DNA from: G963665595 sp963665595
Lineage (GTDB): Bacteria; Actinomycetota; Coriobacteriia; Coriobacteriales; CADBOM01
Length of the DNA: 64,000 bases
NCBI GenBank assembly: GCA_963665595.2
Contig: CAXXJK010000005.1
Location: forward strand, 1-64,000
Reading direction: 5' to 3'
Both the position numbers and the translations under genes were made by a program. The notes under the pieces were generated by a model, which did no database searches, was not told where the DNA came from, and saw nothing but the letters and a program-made list of their open reading frames with translations. Positions 52,773 through 61,968 of this stretch are shown piece after piece. The first letter of the stretch is position 1, and each line of letters begins with the position of its first letter.

Positions 52773-54119
52773 CTATTTCACGTCTATATAGCTGTTGGAA
52801 ATATCGGTTGCACTGCCGTCTTTATTATATTGATAGAGACTTGCAGAAGCGGAGGGACCGGTGGTGATCACGGCAAAAGTACGCACCAAATTGGGATCCA
52901 CGTTAAGATTGGCATCAATCCAAGTACCGTCGTTTACGTAATATCTTCCATCCCCAGAATCATGAAAATCGGGAATGTGCGTGTGTCCGAACACCACGAC
53001 TTCAATGTCGCTGTTGGGATTTTCGAGATATTGTAGATTTGCCTGCTGGCGAAAATAGGTGGCACCTCCCGTGCCGGTAACCGCTTGAATAAAGGGGATT
53101 TTTACGGCGACATTGTTGATTTGCTGGCGCTCATCCCACGTGCGTTGGAAGTTGCGATACAGCGTAGGCGCAGAAATCGTGTTGTCATCCATGAGGCGAG
53201 GGCATATATCGTACTCTGAATATACGCCGTTCATGCCGGCAATGTGTGTCTGAAATATCTTTTCATCAAAGCCTACATTGGGCGTGTATTGGGTTAATAG
53301 TATGCTGGTCATGATCTTGTAATGCACATAGGCACCCATCTGATCGATATTAGATGAATCTGGCTGATTAACCTGGGGATAGTCGACCACGTTAGAGGGT
53401 CTACCTTCTGCGGACCATTCGGTGCCAAGCCGCGCATAGAAGTACCCGGGAGGCAAAAGTGTGTGGTCGTTACCCGCAAGTTCTCGGTTTGACACCGTGT
53501 CAGGGGCTGAGTAGGGATCGTAGCGATGACTGTGCTCAATAGCGATTTCCTTGCGATCTCCGGTGATGTAGACTCCCAGTCCTTCCGCGTCTCGTACTTG
53601 AACCAATCCGGGAATAGCTTCCGCGAGAACATCCTGCGTTAGTGTCATGTCATGGTTACCTATCACGTAGACAACCTTGATGCCTGCGGCGATAGCCTTA
53701 TTCAGGGCATCAAAGACCTCTTGGTTGTTTTTGATGCACTGTCGGAAGAAGGCGGCTGAGTCGGTATGATCGGGGTAGCTGAGAGGAACAATCCATTCAT
53801 CGAGAAAGTCACCCGCGATGACTAGTTCACGCACGTCGCCCACGCCGATAAGCTGATTGACGAAATCAGCGAAAAAGGGACGGTCGGTCACGTCTTGTGC
53901 AAAGCTATCGCTGATTCCGAAGTGTAGATCGCTTACGACGATTATCTTGTTGGCTGTCTCGTTTTTATTCCAAAGCACGTTTGTACCTTTCTCTTGCCCG
54001 TTGTTTGAGGGCTTCGATGGCGTGCTGCACGCTGATAGCCCCATAGTTGTTCCTAGTGCACAGACCCCTGCGGCCCCCATCATCCCGACGAAATCCCTGC
54101 GTTTTATCATATCGCTCAT
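52773..54119 (-). CDS. Tat-exported lipoprotein metallophosphoesterase
   Basis: 448 residues from ATG 54119. The N-terminus MSDMIKRRDFVGMMGAAGVC has a twin-arginine motif (Arg7-Arg8). A hydrophobic stretch and lipobox LSAC follow, with the lipidated Cys at 31. The calcineurin-like domain has IVVSDLHFGIS, VIAGDFLDEW, YVIGNHDMTL and VVFGHTHIPDF, the full set of metal-binding motifs. It should fold with metal in the cytoplasm and be anchored on the outer face of the membrane. Substrate unknown: nucleotide, phospholipid or phosphoprotein. Longer upstream starts would place the Tat motif too far inside. Confidence 0.88.
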   Translation of the reverse strand: MSDMIKRRDFVGMMGAAGVCALGTTMGLSACSTPSKPSNNGQEKGTNVLWNKNETANKIIVVSDLHFGISDSFAQDVTDRPFFADFVNQLIGVGDVRELVIAGDFLDEWIVPLSYPDHTDSAAFFRQCIKNNQEVFDALNKAIAAGIKVVYVIGNHDMTLTQDVLAEAIPGLVQVRDAEGLGVYITGDRKEIAIEHSHRYDPYSAPDTVSNRELAGNDHTLLPPGYFYARLGTEWSAEGRPSNVVDYPQVNQPDSSNIDQMGAYVHYKIMTSILLTQYTPNVGFDEKIFQTHIAGMNGVYSEYDICPRLMDDNTISAPTLYRNFQRTWDERQQINNVAVKIPFIQAVTGTGGATYFRQQANLQYLENPNSDIEVVVFGHTHIPDFHDSGDGRYYVNDGTWIDANLNVDPNLVRTFAVITTGPSASASLYQYNKDGSATDISNSYIDVK

Positions 54120-54610
54120 ACTAGTATCCTTTCCTCCCCCCATTCTGTTATGCAAAAAATGCAAAAAAGAGCGAGGTAGTGCAGAGAATAATAGGCAAAA
54201 CAATACATAATAATATAGACATATCAACTTTATCATTTGTATCTCTTCATTGTAGCGTACTGCAACGTTTATCTACTGCCGAGAAAATACATTTTGAATC
54301 TTGAGAAGGTTTGCAGTATCAACGTAGACTCTGAGCGATAGTAAAAAATTCTTGCAGAATATTCTGGCTTGACTATGGTACTGTACGGTAGTTCACAATT
54401 TATATGACACTCTTATGCGGCTTGAGCTTAGCATTAACCCCCTGCGGTTTTTCTACCGCTTTCGATCTGTCATGAATAGTGTGCTGTATCTCTTTAGTCA
54501 CCCAAGCGTATACTTCAACGTTTTGAGTGGAGGGCCTCTCTGGGTGTTTACGCGCTCGATAGGCCTCAGAGCCAGATGTTTATAGTGGGATAATCGCGGA
54601 GAAGGTTGTA
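54120..54610. other. Divergent intergenic region (about 490 bp)
   Basis: No gene recognised. It must hold promoters for the phosphoesterase and the MFS gene. A -10-like TTTATAGT/GGATAAT lies near 54580-54594. An imperfect hairpin GGGCCTCTCT..AGGCCTC occurs near 54532-54571. Confidence 0.35.
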
Positions 54611-55858
54611 ATGAATCGTACCGATAGTGGCTATGAAAAACTTTGGACACGTCCGTTTGCCGTAATACTTCTGGCAACGGTGACGGTGACTCTTGTCACG
54701 AATATGTTCAACTTGGGCATGACCTACTATGCGGACTTGATTCATGGGGGCATGGAGTTTGCAGGTGTTTCTGCAGGGGTGTTTTCCCTCGCATCATTTT
54801 TTTCGAAGCCTTTTGCCGCAACCATTGCCAACAAGTTTGACGAGGGAAAGATCATGGTCGTCACTGCTTTGTTGATTGCGGTTGCGGCGTACTCTCATGT
54901 ATTCGTTGACACAATTCCCTGGTTGGTAGTGGCACGCTTGATTCACGGTGTTCTGTTTGGAATCTATGCAACGGCCGCGGGGGCTGCTGCAAACGCCATA
55001 CTTCCGCGATCGCGTCTGTCTGAGGGGTTGGGATTTGTCTCGGTCACCTCAATGCTTGTGCCGGCAGCGGGGCCGACACTGTTTCTCGCTATCGTGCAAG
55101 AAGGGGATTTAAGCTCGTTTAACGGGCTGTTTGTGATTTCGGTGATAATCTGTGTAGCGACCGCTCTATTTGTCTTTTTCGGCATGCCGGTATTTGGTGC
55201 CCGTGACGTGCTGGGAAAGGCCAAAAAGAACGTTGCGGATAAGATCGAAAAAGAAGCGGGGGCGTCGTATGAGCCAGAAAAGCCCCTGCCCCGAACATAT
55301 TTTGGGTTCGAGTTGAAAACACTGTTACCGACAGCTCTCCTGTGCCTGTTTTGCACGGCCTTCTCGTCGGTAAACTTCTTTCTTCCTGAATATGCCTTTG
55401 CATCTGACATCGGTGATATTGGCCCGGTTTATATCATCTTTGCTTCGGTTTCTCTTGCCTGCCGTTTTCTGGTGGGAAAGAAGTCTGACGCTCGTGGCCC
55501 GGATCGCTATATCTGCTGGGGCATACTCTGCTTAGCGCTTTCCTATATAGCTATTCCCTTGTGCCCTTCTGCAGTCTACCTCTATATTGTGGCTATTCCG
55601 CTGGGTATTGGCATGGGGCTGGTTGCACCGTTTTTGAACTATTACATTGTGAGGCGCTGCACAACAGCCCGACCCGGAAGTGCTTCGGCTGCGTATTATG
55701 CCGCGTATGACATTGGCTTTACTATAGGAGCGGTTTCGGCGGGATTGGTCATATCATCGTGGGGTTACACTGCCCTCTATATTGCCTGTGGGGTATTGTG
55801 CATAGGGGGATTCATTTTGTTTCGATTGTTGCTGGCAGGCGATGACTACACAGCCTGA
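54611..55858 (+). CDS. MFS transporter
   Basis: 415 residues, about 12 membrane segments. GAGAAGG precedes ATG 54611. Helices begin at PFAVILLATVTVTLVTNMFNLGM. The helix 2-3 loop SFFSKPFAATIANKFDEGKI is a degenerate motif A. A central charged loop (AKKNVADKIEKEAGASYEPEK) precedes helix 7. Resembles MFS_1 multidrug or metabolite carriers (YfcJ/YhhS-like). Substrate not inferable; stand-alone gene. Confidence 0.85.
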   Translation: MNRTDSGYEKLWTRPFAVILLATVTVTLVTNMFNLGMTYYADLIHGGMEFAGVSAGVFSLASFFSKPFAATIANKFDEGKIMVVTALLIAVAAYSHVFVDTIPWLVVARLIHGVLFGIYATAAGAAANAILPRSRLSEGLGFVSVTSMLVPAAGPTLFLAIVQEGDLSSFNGLFVISVIICVATALFVFFGMPVFGARDVLGKAKKNVADKIEKEAGASYEPEKPLPRTYFGFELKTLLPTALLCLFCTAFSSVNFFLPEYAFASDIGDIGPVYIIFASVSLACRFLVGKKSDARGPDRYICWGILCLALSYIAIPLCPSAVYLYIVAIPLGIGMGLVAPFLNYYIVRRCTTARPGSASAAYYAAYDIGFTIGAVSAGLVISSWGYTALYIACGVLCIGGFILFRLLLAGDDYTA

Positions 55859-56111
55859 AACTACATGAGGATGGTCTGAACCTCCAAATATCAGATTCTA
55901 TTTTGTGACTTTAACCGATGCGGTATAAACGTCAAGTTTCTAAACTTTCAGTAGTGTAGGTGTTGGCTAGCCGCTGAACACTGGCTCGTAGAAGGGGGAG
56001 GAAGCTTCACGCCGTGAGACAGAGCTCCTCCAAGAGTAATCGAATGCATGCCTGTTGCCAAAGGGGTGGCAGACGTGTGTTTAGAACACAATCAAAAGGG
56101 GGTTTGGATTA
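55859..56111 (+). other. Leader region of OFA-type MFS gene, possibly structured
   Basis: No gene. Complementary blocks GGGGGAGGAAGC (55995-56006) and GAGCTCCTCC (56024-56033) and the hairpin TGCC..GGCA (56055-56070) suggest a folded leader RNA. It matches no riboswitch class I can name. Confidence 0.35.
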
Positions 56112-57398
56112 ATGATCACACTGAAGAATAAGAACGTTCAGGCAATAATCGTTCTATTCTGCGTTTGGTTGGCTTGTTTTATTGGCTCGTATGCCCAGAA
56201 TCAGTTAGCGGGTATGTCGGTTGCCTATATGGCCCAGTACGGCTTTACTCCTGAACAGTATGCAGGCGTATATTCCGCATCACAGTTCATCGGTATTTTC
56301 TTTGCATTCTTCGTCGGTATCATCTCCGACAAAATTGGTACCAGGAAAATCATCCTCATCGCTGCAGTATTGGCTGTTATTGGCCTGGTCGGACGTATCT
56401 TCTTGCCTTCGTATGAAATGCAGTATTTCTGCAATGTACTGGTTGGCTTTGTGGCATTGTTCATGGCGGTTAACCGGGCAAAGATACTGGGTGGCTGGTT
56501 CCCACCGGCAACCATCGCTATGGCAGTGGGTATTGCTGCAACTACTACTCCGGTAGCAAACACACTGGGTGTTGGCTTGACAGCAATGATGCCCTCCATC
56601 ACCGTTGCATTCACTATTTCAGCAGTCGTCGCCATTGTTTTCTTCGTAGTTTGGTTACTCTTCGGTAAAGAAAAATCTACCGAGATTGCAGCAGCTGAAG
56701 CTGCTGCCGAGGCTGATGCAATAGCTAACGGTTCGAAGAAGTCTGTCATTGCTCTTGTGGTTGATGTTGCCAAGAAGCCCTGGGTTTGGATTATCTCCGC
56801 AGGTGCTCTTTTTGTGATGGCTGGTCAGGTTCCTCTTATGGCGTTCACCAATGCCGCTCTTATCAATGCACGTGGTCTTGACCCGATATCTGCGGGTGGT
56901 TTTGCAACAGCTATCACTATCGGCATGGGTATTGGTTCTGTCGTTACGCCGTTCATTGTTAAATTGATCAAGGCATACCGTCCCGTTATCATCGTGTATG
57001 CAATCTTGGGTGCTTTGGGCGCTTACTTTGGCTGGCAGATGCCCATCGGCCCGGTCATGTACATCGTATACTTCATCTGTGGCTGGTCTCTGGGGTCTGT
57101 TCTCGCTATGATCTTCACGTTCCCCGTTATGGTCTATGGCCGTGAGTATGCAGCAACTGCTGGTGGTATCGTACAGGTCTTTGTTCTGGCCGGTGCTTCA
57201 CTGATGCTGACCAATGTCACCATTCCTCTTGCAGGCGGCGGTGCAAACTATACGGGCCTGTTTACTCTTGCGGCTATCTATGTTGTCTTGGGTGGTATCT
57301 GCATGTTTATACTGCCTGATCAAGGCAAGAAACTTATCGCTCCTAAAGATAACAAAGAAGAGAAGAAGGCTGAGGAAGCAAAGTCTGTTAAGGCCTAA
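56112..57398 (+). CDS. MFS transporter, OFA (oxalate/formate antiporter-like) family
   Basis: 428 residues, 12 membrane segments. AAGGGGG precedes ATG 56112. Features include YGFTPEQYAGVYSASQFIGIFFAFFVGIISDKIGTRKI (motif A), AVNRAKILGGWFPPATIAMAVGIA and a Lys/Glu-rich cytoplasmic tail. OFA-type carriers in Eggerthellaceae often lie next to flavin or molybdenum reductases and probably import the organic acid acceptor. Here DUF169 and an Old-Yellow-type reductase follow after a terminator. Confidence 0.85.
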   Translation: MITLKNKNVQAIIVLFCVWLACFIGSYAQNQLAGMSVAYMAQYGFTPEQYAGVYSASQFIGIFFAFFVGIISDKIGTRKIILIAAVLAVIGLVGRIFLPSYEMQYFCNVLVGFVALFMAVNRAKILGGWFPPATIAMAVGIAATTTPVANTLGVGLTAMMPSITVAFTISAVVAIVFFVVWLLFGKEKSTEIAAAEAAAEADAIANGSKKSVIALVVDVAKKPWVWIISAGALFVMAGQVPLMAFTNAALINARGLDPISAGGFATAITIGMGIGSVVTPFIVKLIKAYRPVIIVYAILGALGAYFGWQMPIGPVMYIVYFICGWSLGSVLAMIFTFPVMVYGREYAATAGGIVQVFVLAGASLMLTNVTIPLAGGGANYTGLFTLAAIYVVLGGICMFILPDQGKKLIAPKDNKEEKKAEEAKSVKA

Positions 57399-57429
57399 AC
57401 AGATTTGTGTCTGATTCTTCGACACTTTT

Positions 57430-57464
57430 GGGTCTCTGATTGATGGTCAATCAGAGACCCTTTT
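57430..57464 (+). terminator. Rho-independent terminator
   Basis: Perfect 14-bp stem GGGTCTCTGATTGA / TCAATCAGAGACCC with TGG loop and TTTT. It lies between the MFS gene and the DUF169 gene, so it limits or regulates readthrough. Confidence 0.92.
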
Positions 57465-57493
57465 CAATTAAAAACGAGTTAAAGGGGGTTGTC

Positions 57494-58285
57494 ATGCTCA
57501 ACGAACATGCAAAGGAGCTTATTGCAAAACTTGACCTTGAACTTGTCCCGGTTGCCATAAAGTTCAGTCATAACGTTCCTGAGGGCTATGATCACAGTAA
57601 CAAACGGCTGGCTTTCTGTGGATATCTGAAAGACGTTCAAGTTGAACAGAAATCCTACTATATAAAAACTACCGATGACGCGTGCTTGGGAAAATGCGTC
57701 TTAGGGGCTGAACCGTTTGAAGAGAAATGTCAGGCAGGGCTCGTTGGTTTTGAACGTAGCTTCTGGCGTACGCCTGCAGCGAATGCGCGTCTGTATCATG
57801 AAATTACTACGCTCAAAGCAGGTTGCTGCAACTATGTTACCTTTTCGCCAGTTGCTGAATGCAGCTTTGATCCTGACTTGATATTGTTTGTGGTTCCTAC
57901 AGATAAAGCGGCGCTTATCATGCGTGCGACATCATGGGTATCGGGAGATGTCTGGGAATCACGTTCTTCGGTTGCCTTGAGTTGCGCCTGGCTGTATTCA
58001 TATCCCTATGTGACCGGTAAAGTAAATTTCTGTATCACCGGCATGCATTACGGACTTGCGCGTCAGCATCTCTATCCGGCGGGATTGCATATCATCAGCG
58101 TTCCCTATCAGAAGATCGATGAGATGATTTCTGGGTTAGACGAGATGGATTGGGTATATATGGCGATGCGTACCGACGAAGAAGGCAAGAAGATTGCGCA
58201 GGCCGTGGATAGAAAACTAGCGTTGTTGGCCGATACGGCTCAGGCATTTGATTTTAGCGAAAGGTGTCGTCATGCTGAGGGCTGA
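57494..58285 (+). CDS. DUF169 protein
   Basis: 263 residues from ATG 57494 with AAAGGGGG upstream. The family start HAKELIAKLDLELVPVAIKFS and later LAFCGYLKDVQV, CLGKCVLGAEPF and CAWLYSYPYVTGKVNFCITGMHYGL match DUF169, a cytoplasmic family of anaerobes and archaea of unknown function. Conserved Cys residues suggest metal or Fe-S binding. Its end overlaps the flavoenzyme start by 14 bp, so the two products probably act together. Confidence 0.82.
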   Translation: MLNEHAKELIAKLDLELVPVAIKFSHNVPEGYDHSNKRLAFCGYLKDVQVEQKSYYIKTTDDACLGKCVLGAEPFEEKCQAGLVGFERSFWRTPAANARLYHEITTLKAGCCNYVTFSPVAECSFDPDLILFVVPTDKAALIMRATSWVSGDVWESRSSVALSCAWLYSYPYVTGKVNFCITGMHYGLARQHLYPAGLHIISVPYQKIDEMISGLDEMDWVYMAMRTDEEGKKIAQAVDRKLALLADTAQAFDFSERCRHAEG

Positions 58286-60173
58286 AAATCACTTTCCCCA
58301 CGTCTTTTCGCCTTTGAAGATTGGTCCATTGGTTGCCAAGAATCGTCTTGAAGTTGCTCCTGCTGAACCATTTTTGTGTACCCGGGATGGTCTGGTAACC
58401 AGTGAATTCATAGCGTTTACCTCATCACTTGCAAAAAGTGGAGCGGCAATCGTGACAGTGGGGGATAGTCCGGTAAACCAGACGTATGCCGACTCGAATC
58501 ATTATGTGGTAAACCTTGCTGACCCATTGGTTTCTCATGGATTGTTTGAACTCACTGATGCAATTCATCGGTATGGGGCAATTGCCTCACTGGAATTGAA
58601 TCTTCGCGCCGACTATCTACCTGCTGATCTGACGGTTGGGGAAATACATGAGATAATCGCTGACTTTGCTCTGTCTGCCAAACGCTGTGTCGACGGCGGT
58701 TTTGACATGCTGATGCTTCACGGGGGTCACGGACATACCGTGGCACAGTTCTTCTCTCCCTTTTTTAATAGACGAACGGATCAATATGGGTGCAAGACGT
58801 TTGAGAATCGCTGCCGTTTTGCCCTCGAAATGATAGACGCGATACGTGAGGAAATCGGTTCAGGCCGCGCTTTGGAATATCGTATCAGTGGGGATGATAT
58901 GCTCGGTGCTGAGGAGAGCGTCGGCATAGACGAGGTATTAGAATTTGCGAAGGTTATCGAAGATAAGATTGATTTGCTGCACGTGAGCGCAGGAAATCTA
59001 TATAACGAGAAGGCTTGTCGCTATATGATCCAGGGTGCTTATATGCCACATGCGACAAATGTCCATCTCGCACGTCACCTTCGTCCTCATCTACACATTC
59101 CCGTTACAACGGTGGGCTCGTTTGATATGAGGCTCGCCGAAGAGGCGCTTGCAAACGGCTCGGCTGATATGGTGGCTATGATCAGACCGTTTATTGCTGA
59201 TCCCGATCAGATCAAAAAGGCATATCAAGGGCGAGAGGATGAGATTCGCCCTTGTCTGCGGTGCAATAACTGTGCCGGTGAAGGCCCACGTAGCATGTGT
59301 GCGAAACCCCTACGCTGTAGCGTCAACGCGGTGGCGGGACGGGAGTTGTTCTTTACGGAGACTCCGCCTGCGCAAGAACCTAAGCGTGTTGCGATAGTTG
59401 GTGGCGGATGTGCTGGTCTTGAAGCAGCTCGCCGTCTTGCGCAACGAGGACACAAACCGATCATATGGGAAAAGCAGGATCATCTCGGCGGTTCTCTCAA
59501 GGTGGCTGGTTCAAATAACGTGAAGGGCGATGTTAGGCGTTATGCGGAATGGTCTATCAAATCGGTTGAGCATGACCCGCGCATTGAAGTTCATACGAAC
59601 ATTACTATGACGGCAGAACATCTTTCAGAGCTATCTCCTGATGCGGTAATTATTGCGGTAGGAAGTATACCGTATATTCCTGATCTGCCAGGCATTACCA
59701 GCGAACACGTACTGCTTGCCGAAGAGGCAGATCTCAATCCTGGAAAAGTTGGAGCGACGGCTGTGGTTGTAGGTGGTGGTCTTACGGGCTGCGAAACTGC
59801 CTTAATGCTTACGCGCGAGGGACATGATGTGACTCTTATTGATCGACGTCCGCAGTCATATCGACGGGGAGGCGCTATGGCGATTGCTGTGGCGCACTCA
59901 ATATTTCTCGATGAGGGTGGCACCATTCTCTATGGGGGTAACCTGAAGGAAGTTACAAAAGAAGGCGCCTTGATCGCTTGGGCTGATGGTGCTGAGGAAT
60001 TGCTCTCCTGCGATACGGTAGTACTTTCGCTTGGTGTACGTCCTTGTAAGGGTGTGGTTGAGGATCTGTACACTGTATGCGATGAAACCTATGTGGTGGG
60101 AGACTGCAACAACAGAGAAGGCAATATTCTCGCTGCGGTACGTGAAGGGTTTTATGCGGCGATGAATATCTAA
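58272..60173 (+). CDS. NADH:flavin oxidoreductase, BaiCD/BaiH-like (Old Yellow Enzyme plus FAD/NAD domain)
   Basis: 633 residues from ATG 58272 with GAAAGGTG upstream. The TIM barrel (1-330) has FSPLKIGPLVAKNRLEVAPA and GFDMLMLHGGHGHTVAQFFSPFFNRRTDQYG. A 4Fe-4S motif is CLRCNNCAGEGPRSMCAKPLRC (about 329-350). The C-terminal FAD/NAD(P) domain has RVAIVGGGCAGLEAARRL and TAVVVGGGLTGCETALMLTREGHDVTLIDRR. Relatives reduce enoates: bile-acid 7-dehydroxylation, 2,4-dienoyl-CoA, trimethylamine. The usual barrel-N-terminal motif is altered (APAEPF). With OFA carrier and DUF169 nearby it may reduce an imported unsaturated acid. Confidence 0.88.
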   Translation: MLRAENHFPHVFSPLKIGPLVAKNRLEVAPAEPFLCTRDGLVTSEFIAFTSSLAKSGAAIVTVGDSPVNQTYADSNHYVVNLADPLVSHGLFELTDAIHRYGAIASLELNLRADYLPADLTVGEIHEIIADFALSAKRCVDGGFDMLMLHGGHGHTVAQFFSPFFNRRTDQYGCKTFENRCRFALEMIDAIREEIGSGRALEYRISGDDMLGAEESVGIDEVLEFAKVIEDKIDLLHVSAGNLYNEKACRYMIQGAYMPHATNVHLARHLRPHLHIPVTTVGSFDMRLAEEALANGSADMVAMIRPFIADPDQIKKAYQGREDEIRPCLRCNNCAGEGPRSMCAKPLRCSVNAVAGRELFFTETPPAQEPKRVAIVGGGCAGLEAARRLAQRGHKPIIWEKQDHLGGSLKVAGSNNVKGDVRRYAEWSIKSVEHDPRIEVHTNITMTAEHLSELSPDAVIIAVGSIPYIPDLPGITSEHVLLAEEADLNPGKVGATAVVVGGGLTGCETALMLTREGHDVTLIDRRPQSYRRGGAMAIAVAHSIFLDEGGTILYGGNLKEVTKEGALIAWADGAEELLSCDTVVLSLGVRPCKGVVEDLYTVCDETYVVGDCNNREGNILAAVREGFYAAMNI

Positions 60174-60203
60174 TCTAACCAGCATTGTCTGGTGGGGAAC
60201 ATG

Positions 60204-60239
60204 TTAAAGACCTGTCCGCATCTGCGAACAGGTCTTTAA
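60204..60239. terminator. Bidirectional terminator
   Basis: Stem TTAAAGACCTGT (60204-60215) / ACAGGTCTTTAA (60228-60239), loop of 12. T-rich outer arms. It lies between the converging flavoenzyme and hydroxylamine reductase genes. Confidence 0.85.
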
Positions 60240-60253
60240 ACTTTCACCGGCTG

Positions 60254-61840
60254 TTAACCCAGAAGCTTCTTCAGGTCTTCTTCTGGTGTCGATACCGGAG
60301 CAATGTGATAGTTTTTCACTAGGAAGTCGAGCACGTTAGGCGATACAAATGCGGGCAGAGTGGGCCCAAGAAGGATATCTTCAATACCCAGATATAACAG
60401 AGTTAGCAGAATGCACACCGCTTTCTGCTCATACCACGACAATACGAATGAAAGAGGCAGATCGTTAACGCCACACTCAAAAGCATTGGCAAGTGCTAGG
60501 GCAATTTGAATGGCACCGTAAGCATCGTTGCATTGTCCCACGTCAAGCAGGCGAGGAATACCACCGATGGTGCCGAGGTCGAGGTCGTTAAATCGATATT
60601 TGCCGCAAGCTAAGGTAAGAATGACCGTATCATCAGGTGTTGCCTTTACGAAGTCAGTATAGTAGCTGCGTCCCATGCGGGCACCGTCGCAGCCGCCTAC
60701 CAAGAAGAAGTGGCTGATCTGTCCTGCTTGTACCGCATCTACTACCGCACCCGCTACGTTGAGGACGGCCGCTCGGCCAAATCCGGTCGTTACCTGTGTA
60801 CCGCCGTTCATACCACTGCCTTGATGTGGTGCAGAATAGCCGCCCAGTTCCTGCGCCTTTTTGATAAGTGGGCTGAAGTCTTTTTCTGACCCTATCGCTT
60901 TCATGTTTGGATACGCTACTACGCCGGTAGTAAACACACGGTCTGCGTAACTTTCCTTTACGGGCATCAGACAGTTGGTGGTAAACAGTATGGGAGCAGA
61001 CAACTGTGCAAACTCTTTCTGCTGATTTTGCCAAGCAGTACCAAAGTTTCCCTTCAACTGTGGGTAGCTTCGAAGTTCAGGATATGCATGTGCGGGAAGC
61101 ATCTCGCCATGCGTGTATACGTTCACGCCCGTTCCCTGGGTTTGATCGAGCAGGAGTTTCAAATCATGCAGATCATGGCCGGTTACCACGATGAAAGGTC
61201 CGGGATCTACCGATAACGATACTGTGATGGGTTCAGGGTTACCATAGGTTTCCGTGTTCGCTCGATCAAGCAATTCCATACAGGCCAGATTGATTTCGCC
61301 TGTTTTCAAAACGAGTGGCAACAGGTTGTCCATACCCCATTCTTGGCCAAGGGCATCAAGCGCTTCATACAAGAAGGCATCTACTGTGGGGTCTGTGTAG
61401 CCTAACAAACGCGCATGATAGGCATATGCCGCTACGCCCCGGATACCAAACAAAATGAGTGATTTCAGCGAGCGAACATCTTCAGAATCATCCCATAGGC
61501 TGCCCATGTGGTAGTCGACTGCGGGTTCTACTTCTGCTTGAGCTGCGAGCTCGGCTGCGGCTGCATGTATGCGCTGAGTATACGAGTCAACATCAGCCTG
61601 ATCAAAATCGACGTTGGTTATGCAGGCAAACAAACTTTCTATTACCAGTTCGTCGGTTGCAGAAGAGGGGATTTGAGGAGCAGCTGCCACTGCGGTCTGT
61701 GCCAACGCGATTAAAGCTCCCGTAAGTTCGTCTTGCGCGCCGGCAACTGCGGCCGTCTTGCCACAGACACCGGCGTTGCCGGTACATCCGGTGTGCCCGG
61801 CTGTCTGCTCACATTGAAAACAAAACATCTGGTTATCCAT
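60254..61840 (-). CDS. hcp: Hydroxylamine reductase / hybrid cluster protein
   Basis: 528 residues from ATG 61840 with TAGGAG upstream. The N-terminal cluster ligands are Cys7, 10, 19 and 26 in MFCFQCEQTAGHTGCTGNAG. Hybrid-cluster ligand regions are visible as TGHDLHDLKLL, THGEMLPAHAYPEL, TTNCLMPVKESYADRVFTTG, GGCDGARMGRSYY, LACGKYRFN and VLSWYEQKAVCILL. It reduces hydroxylamine to ammonia or NO to N2O and protects anaerobes from nitrosative stress. A Crp/Fnr regulator is divergently encoded 128 bp away. Confidence 0.95.
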   Translation of the reverse strand: MDNQMFCFQCEQTAGHTGCTGNAGVCGKTAAVAGAQDELTGALIALAQTAVAAAPQIPSSATDELVIESLFACITNVDFDQADVDSYTQRIHAAAAELAAQAEVEPAVDYHMGSLWDDSEDVRSLKSLILFGIRGVAAYAYHARLLGYTDPTVDAFLYEALDALGQEWGMDNLLPLVLKTGEINLACMELLDRANTETYGNPEPITVSLSVDPGPFIVVTGHDLHDLKLLLDQTQGTGVNVYTHGEMLPAHAYPELRSYPQLKGNFGTAWQNQQKEFAQLSAPILFTTNCLMPVKESYADRVFTTGVVAYPNMKAIGSEKDFSPLIKKAQELGGYSAPHQGSGMNGGTQVTTGFGRAAVLNVAGAVVDAVQAGQISHFFLVGGCDGARMGRSYYTDFVKATPDDTVILTLACGKYRFNDLDLGTIGGIPRLLDVGQCNDAYGAIQIALALANAFECGVNDLPLSFVLSWYEQKAVCILLTLLYLGIEDILLGPTLPAFVSPNVLDFLVKNYHIAPVSTPEEDLKKLLG

Positions 61841-61936
61841 GAGATATCTCCTATCTACGTTGTTCACGCGGCTGCCGCTACAGGGCAGCGCGCCATTCAC
61901 CTGTTGTTGACTTTACGCGGTCCTTATACCGTTGTA

Positions 61937-61952
61937 TGTTGTAGATACAACA
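61937..61952. promoter_or_regulatory. Candidate Crp/Fnr-family operator between hcp and its regulator
   Basis: TGTTGTAGATACAACA is a perfect inverted repeat with 7-base arms and a 2-base centre. It lies 16 bp before the regulator's GTG start. Its 16-bp size fits a Crp/Fnr dimer. Placement suggests autoregulation and possible control of hcp. Confidence 0.6.
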
Positions 61953-61968
61953 AAACGAAGGAGGATCT

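Noticed and set aside
55995..56070. Moco or other named riboswitch before the OFA carrier gene
   Set aside because: Complementary blocks exist, but I could not match the conserved core of any known class. Left as an unnamed structured leader.
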